A stretch of DNA of 64,000 nt from contig NZ_LR215035.1 in NCBI RefSeq assembly GCF_900660655.1, forward strand, positions 682,001-746,000, given 5' to 3'. The DNA is from Mycoplasmopsis anatis. Lineage in GTDB: Bacteria; Bacillota_I; Bacilli_A; Mycoplasmatales; Metamycoplasmataceae. Position numbers and translations under genes: made by a program. The notes beneath the pieces are model-generated. The model made no database searches. It saw only the letters and a program-made list of their open reading frames with translations, and was not told where the DNA came from. Shown piece by piece: positions 14,385 through 26,106 of the stretch; position 1 is the stretch's first letter; each line of letters starts with the position of its first letter.

Positions 14385-14936
14385 ATGGTTGATGTTGATA
14401 AAAGAATTAAAAAGGTTTTATATTCTCAAAAAGATATTGAGCAAAAAATTGTTGAATTAGCTAATTGAGTTAATGAAGAATTCAAAAATAGTAATGACTT
14501 AATTGTGGTTTGTTTACTTAAAGGTGCGATGCCATTCATGGCTCAATTGATTAAGAATATAACCGTTGATCATTCAATAGATTTTATGATCACTTCAAGC
14601 TATGCAGGTTCTCACGCAAGCAGTGGAAGTGTTAAGGTCATCATGGATCTAGCTAATGATATTGAAAATAAAGATGTTTTAATTGTTGAAGATATCATTG
14701 ATTCAGGTATAACTTTAGAAAAAATCAAAGGTATTTTACTAACTAGAAAGCCTAATAAATTAAAAATTCTAACTTTACTTGATAAACCTTATAATCGTAA
14801 AGTTAACTTAAATGCTGATAAATATGGTTTTCTTGTACCTGATGAATTTCTTGTTGGTTTTGGTCTTGATTACAAAGAGAAGATGCGTAATCTTCCATAT
14901 ATCGGTATCTTTGATGAAAAATTCTTAGAAAAATAA
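14385..14936 (+). CDS. hpt: Hypoxanthine(-guanine) phosphoribosyltransferase
   Basis: This enzyme converts hypoxanthine or guanine and PRPP to IMP or GMP in purine salvage, on which mycoplasmas rely. The 183-aa protein has the PRPP-binding motif VLIVEDIIDSGITL, the early VVCLLKGAMPFM segment, the flexible-loop region SSYAGSHASSG, and the C-terminal GFGLDYKEKMRNLPYIG. ATG 14385 is preceded by GAGGAG within the last codons of rnj. An efficient hairpin terminator follows at once. Confidence 0.92.
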
Positions 14937-14966
14937 AAAGTTAAGTTTTATTACTTAACTTTTTTG
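14936..14966 (+). terminator. Terminator of rnj-hpt, probably bidirectional
   Basis: The stem AAAGTTAAG/CTTAACTTT with an 8-nt loop is followed by T6. A-rich DNA on the left lets it also serve the convergent pyk gene, whose stop is 13 nt away. Confidence 0.8.
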
Positions 14967-14978
14967 TTTGTTTTTGAC

Positions 14979-16412
14979 TTATTTAACAACATGTTCTGTA
15001 ATTGAATGATTTTCAACAACAAGGTATTTATCACCTGGTTGTGGTTCATATGGTTCTAAAGCTTCTGTAGCATTTGCGTGGTTGTTTTTGATTTCATTGA
15101 ATAAACGTAATGAATCAACTGATGTGAACACACTTGATGTAACTCCGAAAGCATTAATCATTTTTTCATTATTAACAATTCCGATAATAGCTGTGTTTGG
15201 ACGGAATTTGGCAACTTCTTTAAGTAATTCTCCAGTTCTTGAAAGAACAACAGCGTATTTGTAATCTCCACGACGTACTCTGTTTGCAACTTCATATGCA
15301 ATTAATGAACGTGGGTTTTCTGAGTCTGAATTTTTACGAACTTCTTCAAGTTGAACATCATAGTAATTTTTTGAGTAAAATTCTTTTTCAGCTCTTCTAT
15401 TGATTGCTGACATAACTTTAACTGATTCAAGAGGGAATTTTCCATTAGCTGATTCACCTGAAAGCATTGTTGAATCTGCTCCTAATTCAGTTGCAAGATA
15501 AACGTCGGTAACTTCTGCACGTGTAGGATGTGGATTATTTTCCATTGAGTCTAACATTTGTGTAGCAACAATAACAGGTTTTCCTGCTTCTCTACATTTT
15601 CTGATCATAACTTTTTGGAAGTATGGAACATCGTAATATGGAATTTCTAATCCTAAATCACCACGAGCAACCATGATACCATCTGATTCTGCGATGATTT
15701 CGTCAATATTTGTAACTCCTAAGTGTGATTCAATTTTTGAAATAATTTGTACGTGTTCTCCACCATTAGCGTTTAATAATTCACGTAATTCTTTAACATT
15801 TTTAGCTGAGTTAACGAATGAAGCAGCAACGTAGTTAATTCCACTTTTAATTCCAAAGATAACATCATCAATATCTTTTTGTGCTAAGAATGGAAGTGTA
15901 AAGTCAACACCAGGGAGGTTAATACGTTTATTTGTTTTTAATTTGTGTGAGTTTTCAGCTTTAGCCTTAACATAACCTTTACCAACTTCTGTAACAACTG
16001 TTGATAATTTACCATCATCTAATAAAACTTGGTTTCCAACGATTAAATCTGCTGACATATCGTAAGCAACAGTAATTTCAGTTTCTGTTCCTTCGAAATT
16101 TTTGTATTTCTCTTCTGTAGTTCAGATTGTTAATTCTGTACCAGCTTTAATTTGTTGAGCACCATCTTTCATTTTTCCAACACGAATTTCTGGACCTTTT
16201 GTATCTAACATTAAAGATACAGGAATTCTTAAGTCTTTTGAAATTTGTTGTCCAAGAACGAATTTATTTAATTGTTCTGAGTGATCTCCGTGGCTGAAGT
16301 TAGCTCTAACGGTTGTAACTCCATTTTCAATTAAAGAACGTAATGTGTCGTAATTGTCACTAGATGGACCAATTGTAGCAACTAATTTACTTCTTTTGTT
16401 AATTAAGTTCAT
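14979..16412 (-). CDS. pyk: Pyruvate kinase
   Basis: Pyruvate kinase transfers phosphate from phosphoenolpyruvate to ADP, the last ATP-yielding step of glycolysis. The 477-aa protein opens with KRSKLVATIGPSSDNYDTL and has VRANFSHGDH (commonly RLNFSHG), LDTKGPEIR, the beta-barrel motif IISKIES, the substrate-site MVARGDLGLEIP, ATQMLDSMENNPHPTRAEVTD, and TMLSGESANGKFP. A C-terminal alpha/beta domain follows. The start ATG has GGAG 6 nt upstream. It is monocistronic; the upstream gap to 16535 holds its promoter. Confidence 0.95.
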
Positions 16413-16535
16413 TTTTTCTCCTATATTTTAAAATTTCTAAGTATTATTGTTTTAAATCATTTATATTTTAACACATTAAAAAATTATTATCTATTTATAA
16501 GAGTTTTTTAGTGAAATATTTTCTTTTTTTGTAAT

Positions 16536-16561
16536 TAAAAAAGTTAGGTAGTTCCTAACTT
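16536..16561 (-). terminator. Terminator of the 452-aa exported-protein gene
   Basis: On the minus strand the stem AAGTTAGG/CCTAACTT with a 5-nt loop is followed by a T-run. It overlaps the first base after the stop codon of the gene ending at 16561. Confidence 0.7.
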
Positions 16562-17919
16562 TAATTATTTGATTCAGTATTAGAATCTTGAATTTTTCTA
16601 AAGGATTCTAATGAGAAACCTTTTTTATCATTTGTATTTGATGGAGTAATAAATTTAGATGTAAAATCAAACTCAATCATGGTATTTTCTTTATTAAAAA
16701 GCGTTCTATGAGGAATTAATTTGTACTGAATTTCCAAGCAATTTGTTTGAAGATTTTTAACAGGTGGGTAGAATTGGATATCAAATTTAGATAATAATCT
16801 CTCAAGTTTTTCTTGATTTTCTCTGTTTTTTGATTCATCTGTTGTAGGAATTAAACTGATTTTTAAGTTGTCATAACTCATAGTTTCTTTATTATAACCG
16901 GCAACTAGTTCATCAACAGTTAAATTATAAATATGACTTCCATCTTTTTGCACTACAGTTAATAAATCATAAATTTCATTTGCATAAAGAAAGTCTAAAT
17001 AAAACATCTCAGATTGAATATTATTTCCAATATTTACTTTTTTATTAATATTTGATAAATTATCTTCAGTAGCTTCATATACTTGTGAGTACACAGGAAC
17101 ATTTAATGCAACTAAATCTGGATCATCTTGATTAACATTAAATTGTAATTTTATAGCCGAATAATCAATATTAGTTGAATTAGTGTATTTAACTGCATCT
17201 CAAAGAAGTGAATTTAATGTTTCAGATTTTTCATTTTCAGAAACTGCTTTTTTAAATTTCTCTACGCTTTCATAACCTTTAATGTAATCTTTAATCCTAA
17301 TTTTACTAATTGAACCTGAATGAGGGTAGAATTTGTAGTAATTAGTATTTTCAACTTTTTCTAACTTTTTAAATCCGTCAACTTTATATAAATGTTCAAA
17401 TCTTTTTATTTTGCTTTGATCAAGTTTGTTTTCGTTGTAGAGTTTTTGATCTTCTTTATCAATTAGAACAATTTTCAAGAATAATTCACCCGTAAAGTCA
17501 TTTGCATAACTATAAAAAGTTACGTTATAATCAAAAAATAATTCATTGATATTTTTAAGGTTTTTAGTAATTAATGAATAATTTTTGTTAACAAAATCAT
17601 TAATATCTTTTAACTTAAATTGATTTTCTCAGTATTCTTTGTAGTTTAATTCATAATATGTTGATACATCATTTTTGAATAATCTTGGATATGAATTAAC
17701 AAATTCGCTAGCATATTTAGTTTTTGTTATTTCATCTTTTACGCTCAATTTTAAATCAGCTAAATTAAAAGTTAATCCAGTAGTTTTAATTGGGACAATA
17801 TTTTTATTTTTTAAAATATTTTCTTGTTGTATTGCTTTAATAGATAATAAAGTTGCAGAAGCACTAACTGTAGATAATAAAACTGTACCAAGAATTATAT
17901 TTTTGAATTTAGTTTTCAT
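16561..17919 (-). CDS. Exported hypothetical protein (452 aa)
   Basis: I do not recognise a family. The N-terminus (MKTKFKNIILGTVLLSTVSASATLL) is a typical signal sequence or anchor. There is no Cys in a lipobox, so it is either secreted or held by an uncleaved N-terminal helix. The rest is hydrophilic, rich in Lys, Asn and Tyr, with no repeats and two TGA Trp codons. Start ATG 17917-17919 is supported by AAAGGGG nearby. The engB stop codon (17921-17923) lies 1 nt upstream, so the ribosome site of this gene is inside the engB 3' end and the two are probably co-transcribed. A strong terminator ends the unit. Confidence 0.75.
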
Positions 17920-17920
17920 T

Positions 17921-18496
17921 TTATTCCCCTTTAAAAATTTGTTCGATTTTTTCTTTTAATTTATCTATATTAGTTTTTTTTAGTGTTGAAACTAGTAAAT
18001 AGTCAAATTCAAATCATTCACTTTCAATCTCTTTTATTAGTTTTAAAAGTTTAGATTTTTCACTTTGATTTAGCTTATCTAATTTAGTAAAAATAAAACT
18101 TATTGGTTTTTGTAAATTTTTAAGATAACTAATAACTTGAGCATCAATCTCAGTGATTCCTCTACGAGAGTCTAGAAGAAGAAAAATGTGTTTTAAATTA
18201 GTTGAATTTTCAAGATATTCTTGAATCATCAGATTCATTTTTTGATTATCTCTAGTACTCATTTTAGCATAACCATAACCTGGTAAATCAACAATTACTT
18301 TATTCTCATCAGTAAAATAATTTAATAATTGGGTTCTCCCAGGTGTTTTACTAACTCTAGCTAAATTAGTAATGTTTGTTAAACTATTAATTAAACTACT
18401 TTTGCCAACATTTGAGCGACCTCAAAAGCATATTTCTATACCTGAATGAACTAATCAATTTGATTTATTAGAACTACTTTTAACAAATTTAAACAT
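17921..18496 (-). CDS. engB: GTPase EngB/YsxC, ribosome assembly
   Basis: EngB is an essential GTPase that acts late in assembly of the 50S ribosomal subunit. The 191-aa protein contains G1 GRSNVGKSSLIN, the switch region KTPGRTQLLNYF, G3 DLPGYGYAKM, G4 TKLDKL and a G5-like region near the C-terminus, in the usual order and length. Its ATG (18494-18496) follows GGAGAAATT and lies within the 3' end of coaD (8-nt overlap), so translation is coupled. It overlaps or touches genes on both sides, so the run ackA-coaD-engB-16561 behaves as one operon. Confidence 0.93.
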
Positions 18497-18920
18497 TTTT
18501 TAATTTCTCCTTATGTCTTTCAAGTGTTGAACTGTAGTTAATGTCCTCATAATTAGGCATAATTAAAATTGTTTCAAGTTCATTGTTTAAGGTTTTATTA
18601 CCCGCAGCTAGTTCAAGTTCATAATTAAAATCAGTATTGTTTCTAGCACTTCTGATTATAAAATTTACGTTGAGTTCTTTAGCAATATCTGCAATGAATC
18701 CATTTTTATTTATTAAAACTTTAACATTTGTTAAACTTTTGACTTTGTCTTTTACATCATTATATCTCTCTAAGATATCAGATTGATTTGTTTTATCCGG
18801 ATTTATTGAAACTATTATAAAAATAGCATCAAAAATTTTTAATGCTTTTTTTAATATTTCCATATGTCCTTTATGCCAAGGATCAAAGGAACCGGGATAA
18901 ATCGCATATTTTTTATTCAT
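18489..18920 (-). CDS. coaD: Phosphopantetheine adenylyltransferase
   Basis: This enzyme makes dephospho-CoA from 4'-phosphopantetheine and ATP in coenzyme A synthesis. The 143-aa protein has the nucleotidyltransferase motif YPGSFDPWHKGHMEIL near the start (HxGH), IIRSARNNTDFNYE and YEDINYSSTL near the C-terminus, where other bacteria have an SSS.VRE motif. ATG 18918-18920 was chosen over an upstream ATG at 18944 because it matches the family start. It overlaps the ackA stop by 8 nt. CoA supply fits with the adjacent acetyl-phosphate pathway. Confidence 0.9.
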   Translation of the reverse strand: MNKKYAIYPGSFDPWHKGHMEILKKALKIFDAIFIIVSINPDKTNQSDILERYNDVKDKVKSLTNVKVLINKNGFIADIAKELNVNFIIRSARNNTDFNYELELAAGNKTLNNELETILIMPNYEDINYSSTLERHKEKLKNV

Positions 18921-20097
18921 ATAATTTAACTGCATCACGTGCAATTACTAATTCTTCATTAGTTCTAATTACATAAACTGGAATTTCAGAATCTGGAGTT
19001 GAAATTAATTCAAATTCGTTAATATCTCCATTATTCTTAGATGAATCAAGTTTAATGTGTCTAAAGTTAATTTTGTTAATAACTTCTTCTCTAAATTTTG
19101 CACTATTTTCACCTACACCAGCTGTAAATACTAAAGCATCGACTTTTGGACCGATTTTATTAAAGTAAATTGATGTATAATCAACGATTTTTTGAATGTA
19201 TAGTTCAAGTGCAAAAAGTGCACGTTCATCACCATTTTCAGCAGCATTTCTAACATCACGCATATCACTTGAAATTCCGGAAACACCAAGAAGTCCAGAT
19301 TGTTTATTTAAGATGTTTGTAAACTCACTAATACTAATGTTCATTTCTTTCATTAAGAATTCATGAATTGAAGGGTCGATATCACCACTTCTAGTTCCCA
19401 TCATTATTCCAGCAAGTGGAGTTAATCCCATTGATGTATCAAAAGATTTAGAATCTTTAACTGCACATAATGAGGCTCCATTACCAATGTGTAAATTAAC
19501 AAAATTAACTGACTTCTTGCCTAAAATATCTTGAAGTTTCTCTGTAATATATCTATGTGAAATTCCGTGAGCACCATATTTTTTTATACCGTATTTTTCA
19601 CTAATTTCACGTGGAATTGGGTATGTTGAGTTTACTTTGTTAATTGTAGTGTGAAAAGCTGTATCAAAATTTGCACTAGCTTTAGCATGTGGAATAACTT
19701 CATTAAAGGCTCTAATAGCTTGGATTGCTCCTGGGTTATGAAGAGGTGCATAAATTGAAACTTGGTCAATTAATTGAATTTCTTTTTCAGTTAATTTTGA
19801 AGCTTTGTCAAAGTATGGGCCACCTTGAACTATTCTGTATCCAATATATTCGATTTCTTTTACATCTTTAATTATTTTTAACTCATTAAGCATCTCTAAA
19901 ATGTGTTTTGCAGCAACACGGTGATTTGGTAAAGCTAATTCTTTTTCGTGTTTACCATTAAATTTGATTGTGATATTACCCATAGGAAGTGTAATTCTTT
20001 CGGCAATACCTGTAGCAACAACTTCAAAGTTCTCTTTATTAAAAAGAGTTAATTTAATTGAACTACTTCCAGCATTAATAACTAAAATTTTTGACAT
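18913..20097 (-). CDS. ackA: Acetate kinase
   Basis: Acetate kinase makes ATP and acetate from acetyl phosphate, the energy-yielding end of pyruvate breakdown in mycoplasmas. The 394-aa length is normal. Motifs: VINAGSSSIKLTLF at the N-terminus, FDTAFH, HLGNGAS-like NLHIGNGASLCA, MGLTPLAGIMMGTRSGDIDP, and FTAGVGENSAKFRE. It lies 3 nt downstream of pta and overlaps coaD, so all are co-transcribed. Confidence 0.96.
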   Translation of the reverse strand: MSKILVINAGSSSIKLTLFNKENFEVVATGIAERITLPMGNITIKFNGKHEKELALPNHRVAAKHILEMLNELKIIKDVKEIEYIGYRIVQGGPYFDKASKLTEKEIQLIDQVSIYAPLHNPGAIQAIRAFNEVIPHAKASANFDTAFHTTINKVNSTYPIPREISEKYGIKKYGAHGISHRYITEKLQDILGKKSVNFVNLHIGNGASLCAVKDSKSFDTSMGLTPLAGIMMGTRSGDIDPSIHEFLMKEMNISISEFTNILNKQSGLLGVSGISSDMRDVRNAAENGDERALFALELYIQKIVDYTSIYFNKIGPKVDALVFTAGVGENSAKFREEVINKINFRHIKLDSSKNNGDINEFELISTPDSEIPVYVIRTNEELVIARDAVKLYE

Positions 20098-20100
20098 GAA

Positions 20101-21060
20101 CTAAACTCCTTCTGATTGTAAAACTGTAATTAAAACTGTGTTTAAAACATCTTCAACTGTACTTCCTCTTGAAAGGTCATTTACAGGTTTATTTGTTCCA
20201 ACAACAACTGGTCCAATTGCTCCATATCCACCTAGACGTTGAACTAGTTTATATCCAATGTTTCCAGCACCTAAGTCAGGGAATACTAAAACATTTGCTC
20301 TTTCACTATATGCTTCTCTTGAATATTTTGCTTTTCTAATTTCTGAAACTAAAGCTGCATCAAGTTGAATTTCTCCAATAGCCTTAACACCTTGATAAAC
20401 TTGGTTAAATAAATCAGTAGCATTTCTAACCATAACCGTTTCATCTGTCTTAGCTGAGCCATCGGTTGAAAAACTTAAAAAAGCTACTCTAGGATCAAAT
20501 CCTATTTGTTTTGCAAATTCGGCTGCATTAAGACCAATTTCACTTAGTTGCTCTTGGTTAGGTTTTGGATTAACTGAGATATCGCTAAAAATTAAGGTAT
20601 CTATGTCTTTGTGCATTATCATTACTGAACTAATTGTTTTAATACCAGGTTTAGGTCCAATAGTTTTAAATGCAGCTCTTAAAATATCAGCTGTTGAATA
20701 GTTTAATCCACCAACTACACCATCTACTTTACCTTGTGCTAAAAGCATCATTGCAAAAAACGGACGTGAACTTAACGCTTTTACTGCTTGTTCTTCTGTT
20801 TCTTTTCCTTTTCTTAAAACTACATAATCTTTTACCATTTGCTCAATCACACTTTTGTCGTTATTCATATTAACAAAATGTAAATTTTCAACTGGCTCAT
20901 GATCTTTTTCTACTAATAAAGTTACTTCAATGTTTTTGTATTTTTGAGCTAGCTTTTTAGCTGCTTCAATACTTCTATTATCATCACCATCAATTAATAC
21001 AATTTTCTTTGTTGTATTAATTGATTTAATTTTTTTATCTAATAAATCAATAAATTTCAT
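20101..21060 (-). CDS. pta: Phosphate acetyltransferase
   Basis: Pta converts acetyl-CoA and phosphate to acetyl phosphate, feeding AckA. The 319-aa short form (single PTA domain, no DRTGG extension) is usual in Firmicutes and Mollicutes. Recognisable segments are GKVDGVVGGLNYSTADILRAA, SSVMIMHK, VAFLSFSTDGSAK, NVLVFPDLGAGNIGYKLVQR and the C-terminal GPVVVGTNKPVNDLSRG. The start ATG 21058-21060 is preceded by AGGAG. It is the first gene of the pta-ackA-coaD-engB operon. Confidence 0.95.
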   Translation of the reverse strand: MKFIDLLDKKIKSINTTKKIVLIDGDDNRSIEAAKKLAQKYKNIEVTLLVEKDHEPVENLHFVNMNNDKSVIEQMVKDYVVLRKGKETEEQAVKALSSRPFFAMMLLAQGKVDGVVGGLNYSTADILRAAFKTIGPKPGIKTISSVMIMHKDIDTLIFSDISVNPKPNQEQLSEIGLNAAEFAKQIGFDPRVAFLSFSTDGSAKTDETVMVRNATDLFNQVYQGVKAIGEIQLDAALVSEIRKAKYSREAYSERANVLVFPDLGAGNIGYKLVQRLGGYGAIGPVVVGTNKPVNDLSRGSTVEDVLNTVLITVLQSEGV

Positions 21061-21154
21061 ATCACTCCTATTGTTATTCTTTTATATTCTACTATTTTTT
21101 ATTTATTTTAAATAACATTGGTATTTTTCAACAATTTATGAAATGCTAAAAAAT

Positions 21155-21176
21155 AAAAAAGAGTCAAATGACTCTC
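21155..21176 (-). terminator. Terminator of the small membrane protein gene
   Basis: The minus strand has AGAGTC-ATTT-GACTCT followed by T6, directly after the stop codon at 21177. Confidence 0.7.
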
Positions 21177-21614
21177 TTAATTTGTTGTCTCTTGGTTTAC
21201 TCCGAATTCCATTTTTAATGTGTTTTCTTCAATTTGTCTGTTAATTTTACTAAGTAAAATAAATCCACCAACTAAATCCACAATACCTATAAAAAATCCA
21301 ATTAAAAGTAAAATAAATGAAGTATTATCAATTTTTGATGCTTTAATACAAACTAAGATATGTATAATAAAAGCTGCTATTCCAAGCACAAAAAGAAAGA
21401 ATCCAAGAACAAAAATCAACATTAATGAACTAAAAGCAGATATATCAGGTCTATCCGCAGCTAATTTTGATAAAGCTGCAATACTTGGAAAAACAAGAAT
21501 TAAAAATAAAATGTAACTAAAAATTAAAATAAATTTTAGAACAAGCATTGTAACAGTTAAACTTTTTACTTTTTTAAGTTCATTATTATTTAAGCTACTA
21601 CTTAAAATTTCCAT
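21177..21614 (-). CDS. Small multi-pass membrane protein (145 aa)
   Basis: The family is not recognised. The protein has a ~20-aa polar N-tail, then three strongly hydrophobic segments (residues about 23-45, 62-87 and 97-118) and a short charged C-tail (NRQIEENTLKMEFG). ATG 21612-21614 has GGAG 8 nt upstream; a TTG four codons earlier overlaps that site and is unlikely. It lies 58 nt downstream of trxB, with an AT-rich promoter-like stretch between them. Confidence 0.75.
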   Translation of the reverse strand: MEILSSSLNNNELKKVKSLTVTMLVLKFILIFSYILFLILVFPSIAALSKLAADRPDISAFSSLMLIFVLGFFLFVLGIAAFIIHILVCIKASKIDNTSFILLLIGFFIGIVDLVGGFILLSKINRQIEENTLKMEFGVNQETTN

Positions 21615-21672
21615 ATTTTTCTCCAATAATTATATTTTGTTACAACGGATATTATATTACATTTCAATAAAA

Positions 21673-22647
<975 letters not shown>

Positions 22648-22733
22648 TCACTTTTATATAAAAAAATAAGTAAAAAAGCCATTTTTTATTAACATAACTT
22701 TTCAAAATTAAACTTCTAAATTTTGAAGATTGA

Positions 22734-22761
22734 AAAAATGTTGCTTCATAAAATGAAACAA
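22734..22761 (-). terminator. Terminator after the ABC exporter genes
   Basis: On the minus strand an 8-bp stem with one G-T pair (TTGTTTCA/TGAAGCAA) and a 5-nt loop is followed by CATTTTTTC, about 10 nt past the stop at 22771. Confidence 0.5.
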
Positions 22762-22770
22762 ACACTTTAT

Positions 22771-24324
22771 TTATTTTTTGTTAAAGTCTACAACTTTAGT
22801 AAACAATGGATAATCTTCTTTTTCAATGTGGTGTGAAATCATAATCACCGTTTTATCTAAATTAAATATTTTTTTCATTATATTATCACGATTATTTTTA
22901 TCTAAATTACTTAAACTTTCATCTAAAATCATGATTTCTTTATCAACATAAAAACTATTTAGCAGATTAATCCTTTGTTGTTCACCAGTTGAATAATTAT
23001 TATTTTCATCAACTTGATTGATAATAAAATTAGCATTAAATAATTCTTTTAACTCACTACTTCTACTTTGATTTTGTAATAAGTCAACATTTAAAGTATT
23101 TTGACTTTCAACACTGCAATAGTTAAATAAATTACTTAGTGAGTCATTTTTAGTTATTTTTGTACCATTAACTAAAATTTCTCCTTCATAATTGTCATAT
23201 AAGTTTAACATAAGTTTAGCTAAAGTACTTTTTCCACACCCACTTTTTCCAAGTAAAAGTACTTTGTCACCTTTATTTATTGTCAAGTTAAAGTTTTCAA
23301 AAATCTTTTTATTATCAAAACTTAAGTTAATATTTTTTAATTCTATTTTCTCAAATTTGTCTACATTTAGTAAATTTGGAGTAGCAAATTTTGCCAAGAA
23401 CTTTTGTATTTTGTTTCAAATACCCATTATTTGAAAGTATCCACTAAATACTTGAACTGTAAAACTTAATTTTGCTGAAAGAGTTCCAAAATGAACTATA
23501 GAAAGGATTAATAATTCAATTCCAATTTTTCCATTTTTAAATAAGAAGAATGCACCGATAAAGATACTAATTTGGATTATTAAGTCTAATAAATTAGCTA
23601 TATAACTAACAATAGTTTTACCATTGAGATTTTTGTTATATGAAGAGTAAACAGGGGTGATTTTTTGAGTAAATTTATCCACAAAATATTGTTTTTTATT
23701 ACTAAAGATAATTAAATTATAGATTGATAAAAAGCGATTAACTTTATTTAAAAGTTTATTTTTAATCTCTGACTCTTTTCTTGAAAACTGCCCGTAAAAA
23801 CTGTAAATTAAGAAATCTTTAATAACTTTAACAACGGTTATACCTAAGAAGATTAACAATAACTGTCAGCTTAAAAAGCTATAAAGAACTATAATTCCCA
23901 CAACTTCTAAAAATCCATTTAATAATGCTGCTGGAATAATAAGCATTTGTCCAATCATTCCGCAATCAGTTTCAAGAGTATTTAATATCTCTTCTTTATT
24001 CGCATTTTTGATATCTCTTGGGTGAGAATTAGCAATTTTTCTATAGACATCTTGTCTTAAGTGATAGTGTCCTCTATATATGATTAATAAATAGAATTTT
24101 TGCTGAACAAATAGAAAAACTAATGAAATGATACTAAATGAAGCATAAATAGCGATTTTTATGATTAATGAATTTAAATCATTAGCAGAATTGCTTGTAA
24201 TATCTTTTAACAATGTAGTTGTAAGTCATAAAATAACGACATTAATAACTGAGAAAATTGGGACAATTAAAATTGTGAATAAATTTAATTTTCAGTTAAG
24301 AAAGAAATATTTTTTAAGCTTCAT
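22771..24324 (-). CDS. ABC exporter, fused membrane and ATPase subunit 2
   Basis: The 517-aa protein has an N-terminal ABC-exporter membrane domain with about six hydrophobic segments (residues 1-300) and a C-terminal ATPase domain. ATPase motifs: Walker A LLGKSGCGKSTLAK, signature STGEQQRINLL (canonical LSGGQ is altered), Walker B with catalytic Glu IMILDESLSNLD, and the H-loop MISHH. ATG 24322-24324 follows GGAG and overlaps the stop of the upstream ABC gene by 11 nt, so the two proteins are made together and probably form a heterodimer. The substrate (peptide, lipid or drug) cannot be told. Signature sequences are similarly altered in both halves. Confidence 0.88.
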
Positions 24325-25924
24325 TGATTTCTCCATTCTTAATGTTTATTAATTTATCAAATTTGTTTAAATGTTCGTTATTTAATGTATGAGAGATAAT
24401 AATAATTGTTTTATCTAAACTTAATATGTAAGGTAAAATGATATTAAAGTTTTCTTTGTCGATATTTGAAAAACTTTCATCAAAAAGTAAAACTTCTTTT
24501 TGACTCATTAGTGCTTGAATAAGTGCTAAACGTTGATTTTGTCCAGTTGAAAATTCAGGATCCTTATCAGTAATTTCTTCTTCAGTATCTATTTCAAGGT
24601 TAAATAATTTTAATAATTCTTCAACATTAAAATTATCATTATTTTCAAGAGTTAAATTCTCAAGAATATTACCCTCGAAAAAACTCATTTGGGTTTTAGT
24701 TAAAAATGAACAACTTTGAAGATTTTCTAAATTGCAAACTTCCTTATCGTTTAACAAAACTGTTCCAGAAGTAATATTTTCATAATGACCTGTAAGTAAT
24801 TTTATTAATGAAGTTTTACCAGAACCACTGGCACCAGTAATTAATATTTTTTGATTTTTTTCAATTTTCAAATTAATATTTTTTAATATATCTTTATTTT
24901 CAGTGCTTAAACTTACATTTTTTAACTCGATTGAATTAAAAATAAATTTACTTTTTTGTTGAGTTATTTTAGCTTCTAGAAGTTTTTTGTCTGTTAAATT
25001 AACTTTTGCAAGAACATCTTTAAACACTTTTTTAGCGACATTTATAGATGTTAATGAATTAACAATTGATGCTGAATATGAATTCATATCAAAGAATTTT
25101 GTCATTAGAACAGATAATGAGGCTATAGTTATTAATAATGGGTTTACCGCTCAAATAACCATACTTAAACTTAAAATTACAAAAGTATAAAGTAGAGCAA
25201 ATGATTGCACGATAAAGATATAGATTGAGTAAATATTTGAAAGACTATTTATTTTATTGTAAATTTTCTTTTCTAAGCTATTTGAGTAAGAGTTAACTAA
25301 CTGTTCACATTGACTATTAATTGAACTAGTAAAAAAATATTCAATATATTTTTTACTTTCACTCATAGGAACTGTATATAATGTTTTTTCTAGATCAGAA
25401 ATTTTATTTAAATTACTTTTAAATAAATATATAACGGCTAAATATAATCCAAAAACAGGTAATGTATAACTTAATGTTATTGGTGAAATTATGCTAGCTG
25501 CAATTAGAATTGCTAAAAATGAAAGTATTGATTTTAATAGAGAAAATATTTGTAAAACATACTCATCAACATATTTAAATGGAGCATTGGTTAGAACATA
25601 AAATCAATCATTTTTATCATATTTACTACTTTGACATAATTTTAAATTCGCATAACTTATATACACTTTTTTACTGATATAACTATTTAACTTAGCATCT
25701 AGTTTATTCTTAAAAATACTATAAATAAAGGATATAATTAATGAAATAACTAAAATTCCTAGGTAAATTAATAAATATTTTACACTTTGGTCAACCAGTG
25801 AATATGTTAAGTTTTGAATTAAAACACCATAAAAATAAGAAACAATAAATTCAATGCAAAAAATTACTAAAAGGAGTATAAAAATTAGTGTGGATATACC
25901 TTTAAGCTTAAATAAATATTTCAC
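24314..25924 (-). CDS. ABC exporter, fused membrane and ATPase subunit 1
   Basis: The 536-aa protein has a hydrophobic membrane domain (about residues 10-300) and an ATPase domain with Walker A ITGASGSGKTSLIK, signature STGQNQRLALI, Walker B LLFDESFSNIDKE and H-loop IISHT. GTG 25922-25924 is chosen because AAAGGA lies 6 nt upstream; a TTG five codons earlier would sit inside that ribosome site. It is translationally coupled to the next ABC gene. A terminator-like hairpin stands only about 20 nt before the start, which may attenuate transcription. Confidence 0.86.
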
Positions 25925-25944
25925 ATTTAATCCTTTCAAAATAA

Positions 25945-25965
25945 AAAGCCCGCTATTTGGGCTTT
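25945..25965 (-). terminator. Terminator or attenuator hairpin ahead of the ABC operon
   Basis: On the minus strand AAAGCCC/GGGCTTT with a 7-nt loop is followed by TTATTTT, ending about 20 nt upstream of the GTG at 25924. It ends transcription of the decayed ATPase gene. Because little room remains for a promoter after it, it may also sit inside the ABC leader. Confidence 0.6.
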
Positions 25966-26106
25966 ATTGTATAACATAATAAATTTATTAATTACAATTA
26001 AACGCCCAAAAATAGATTATTAATAATAATCTTTTTGATAATAATTTGAATAAATTGTTTAACCATAACATACTAATTTTACATTAATCTTTTTTTTATA
26101 AAAATA

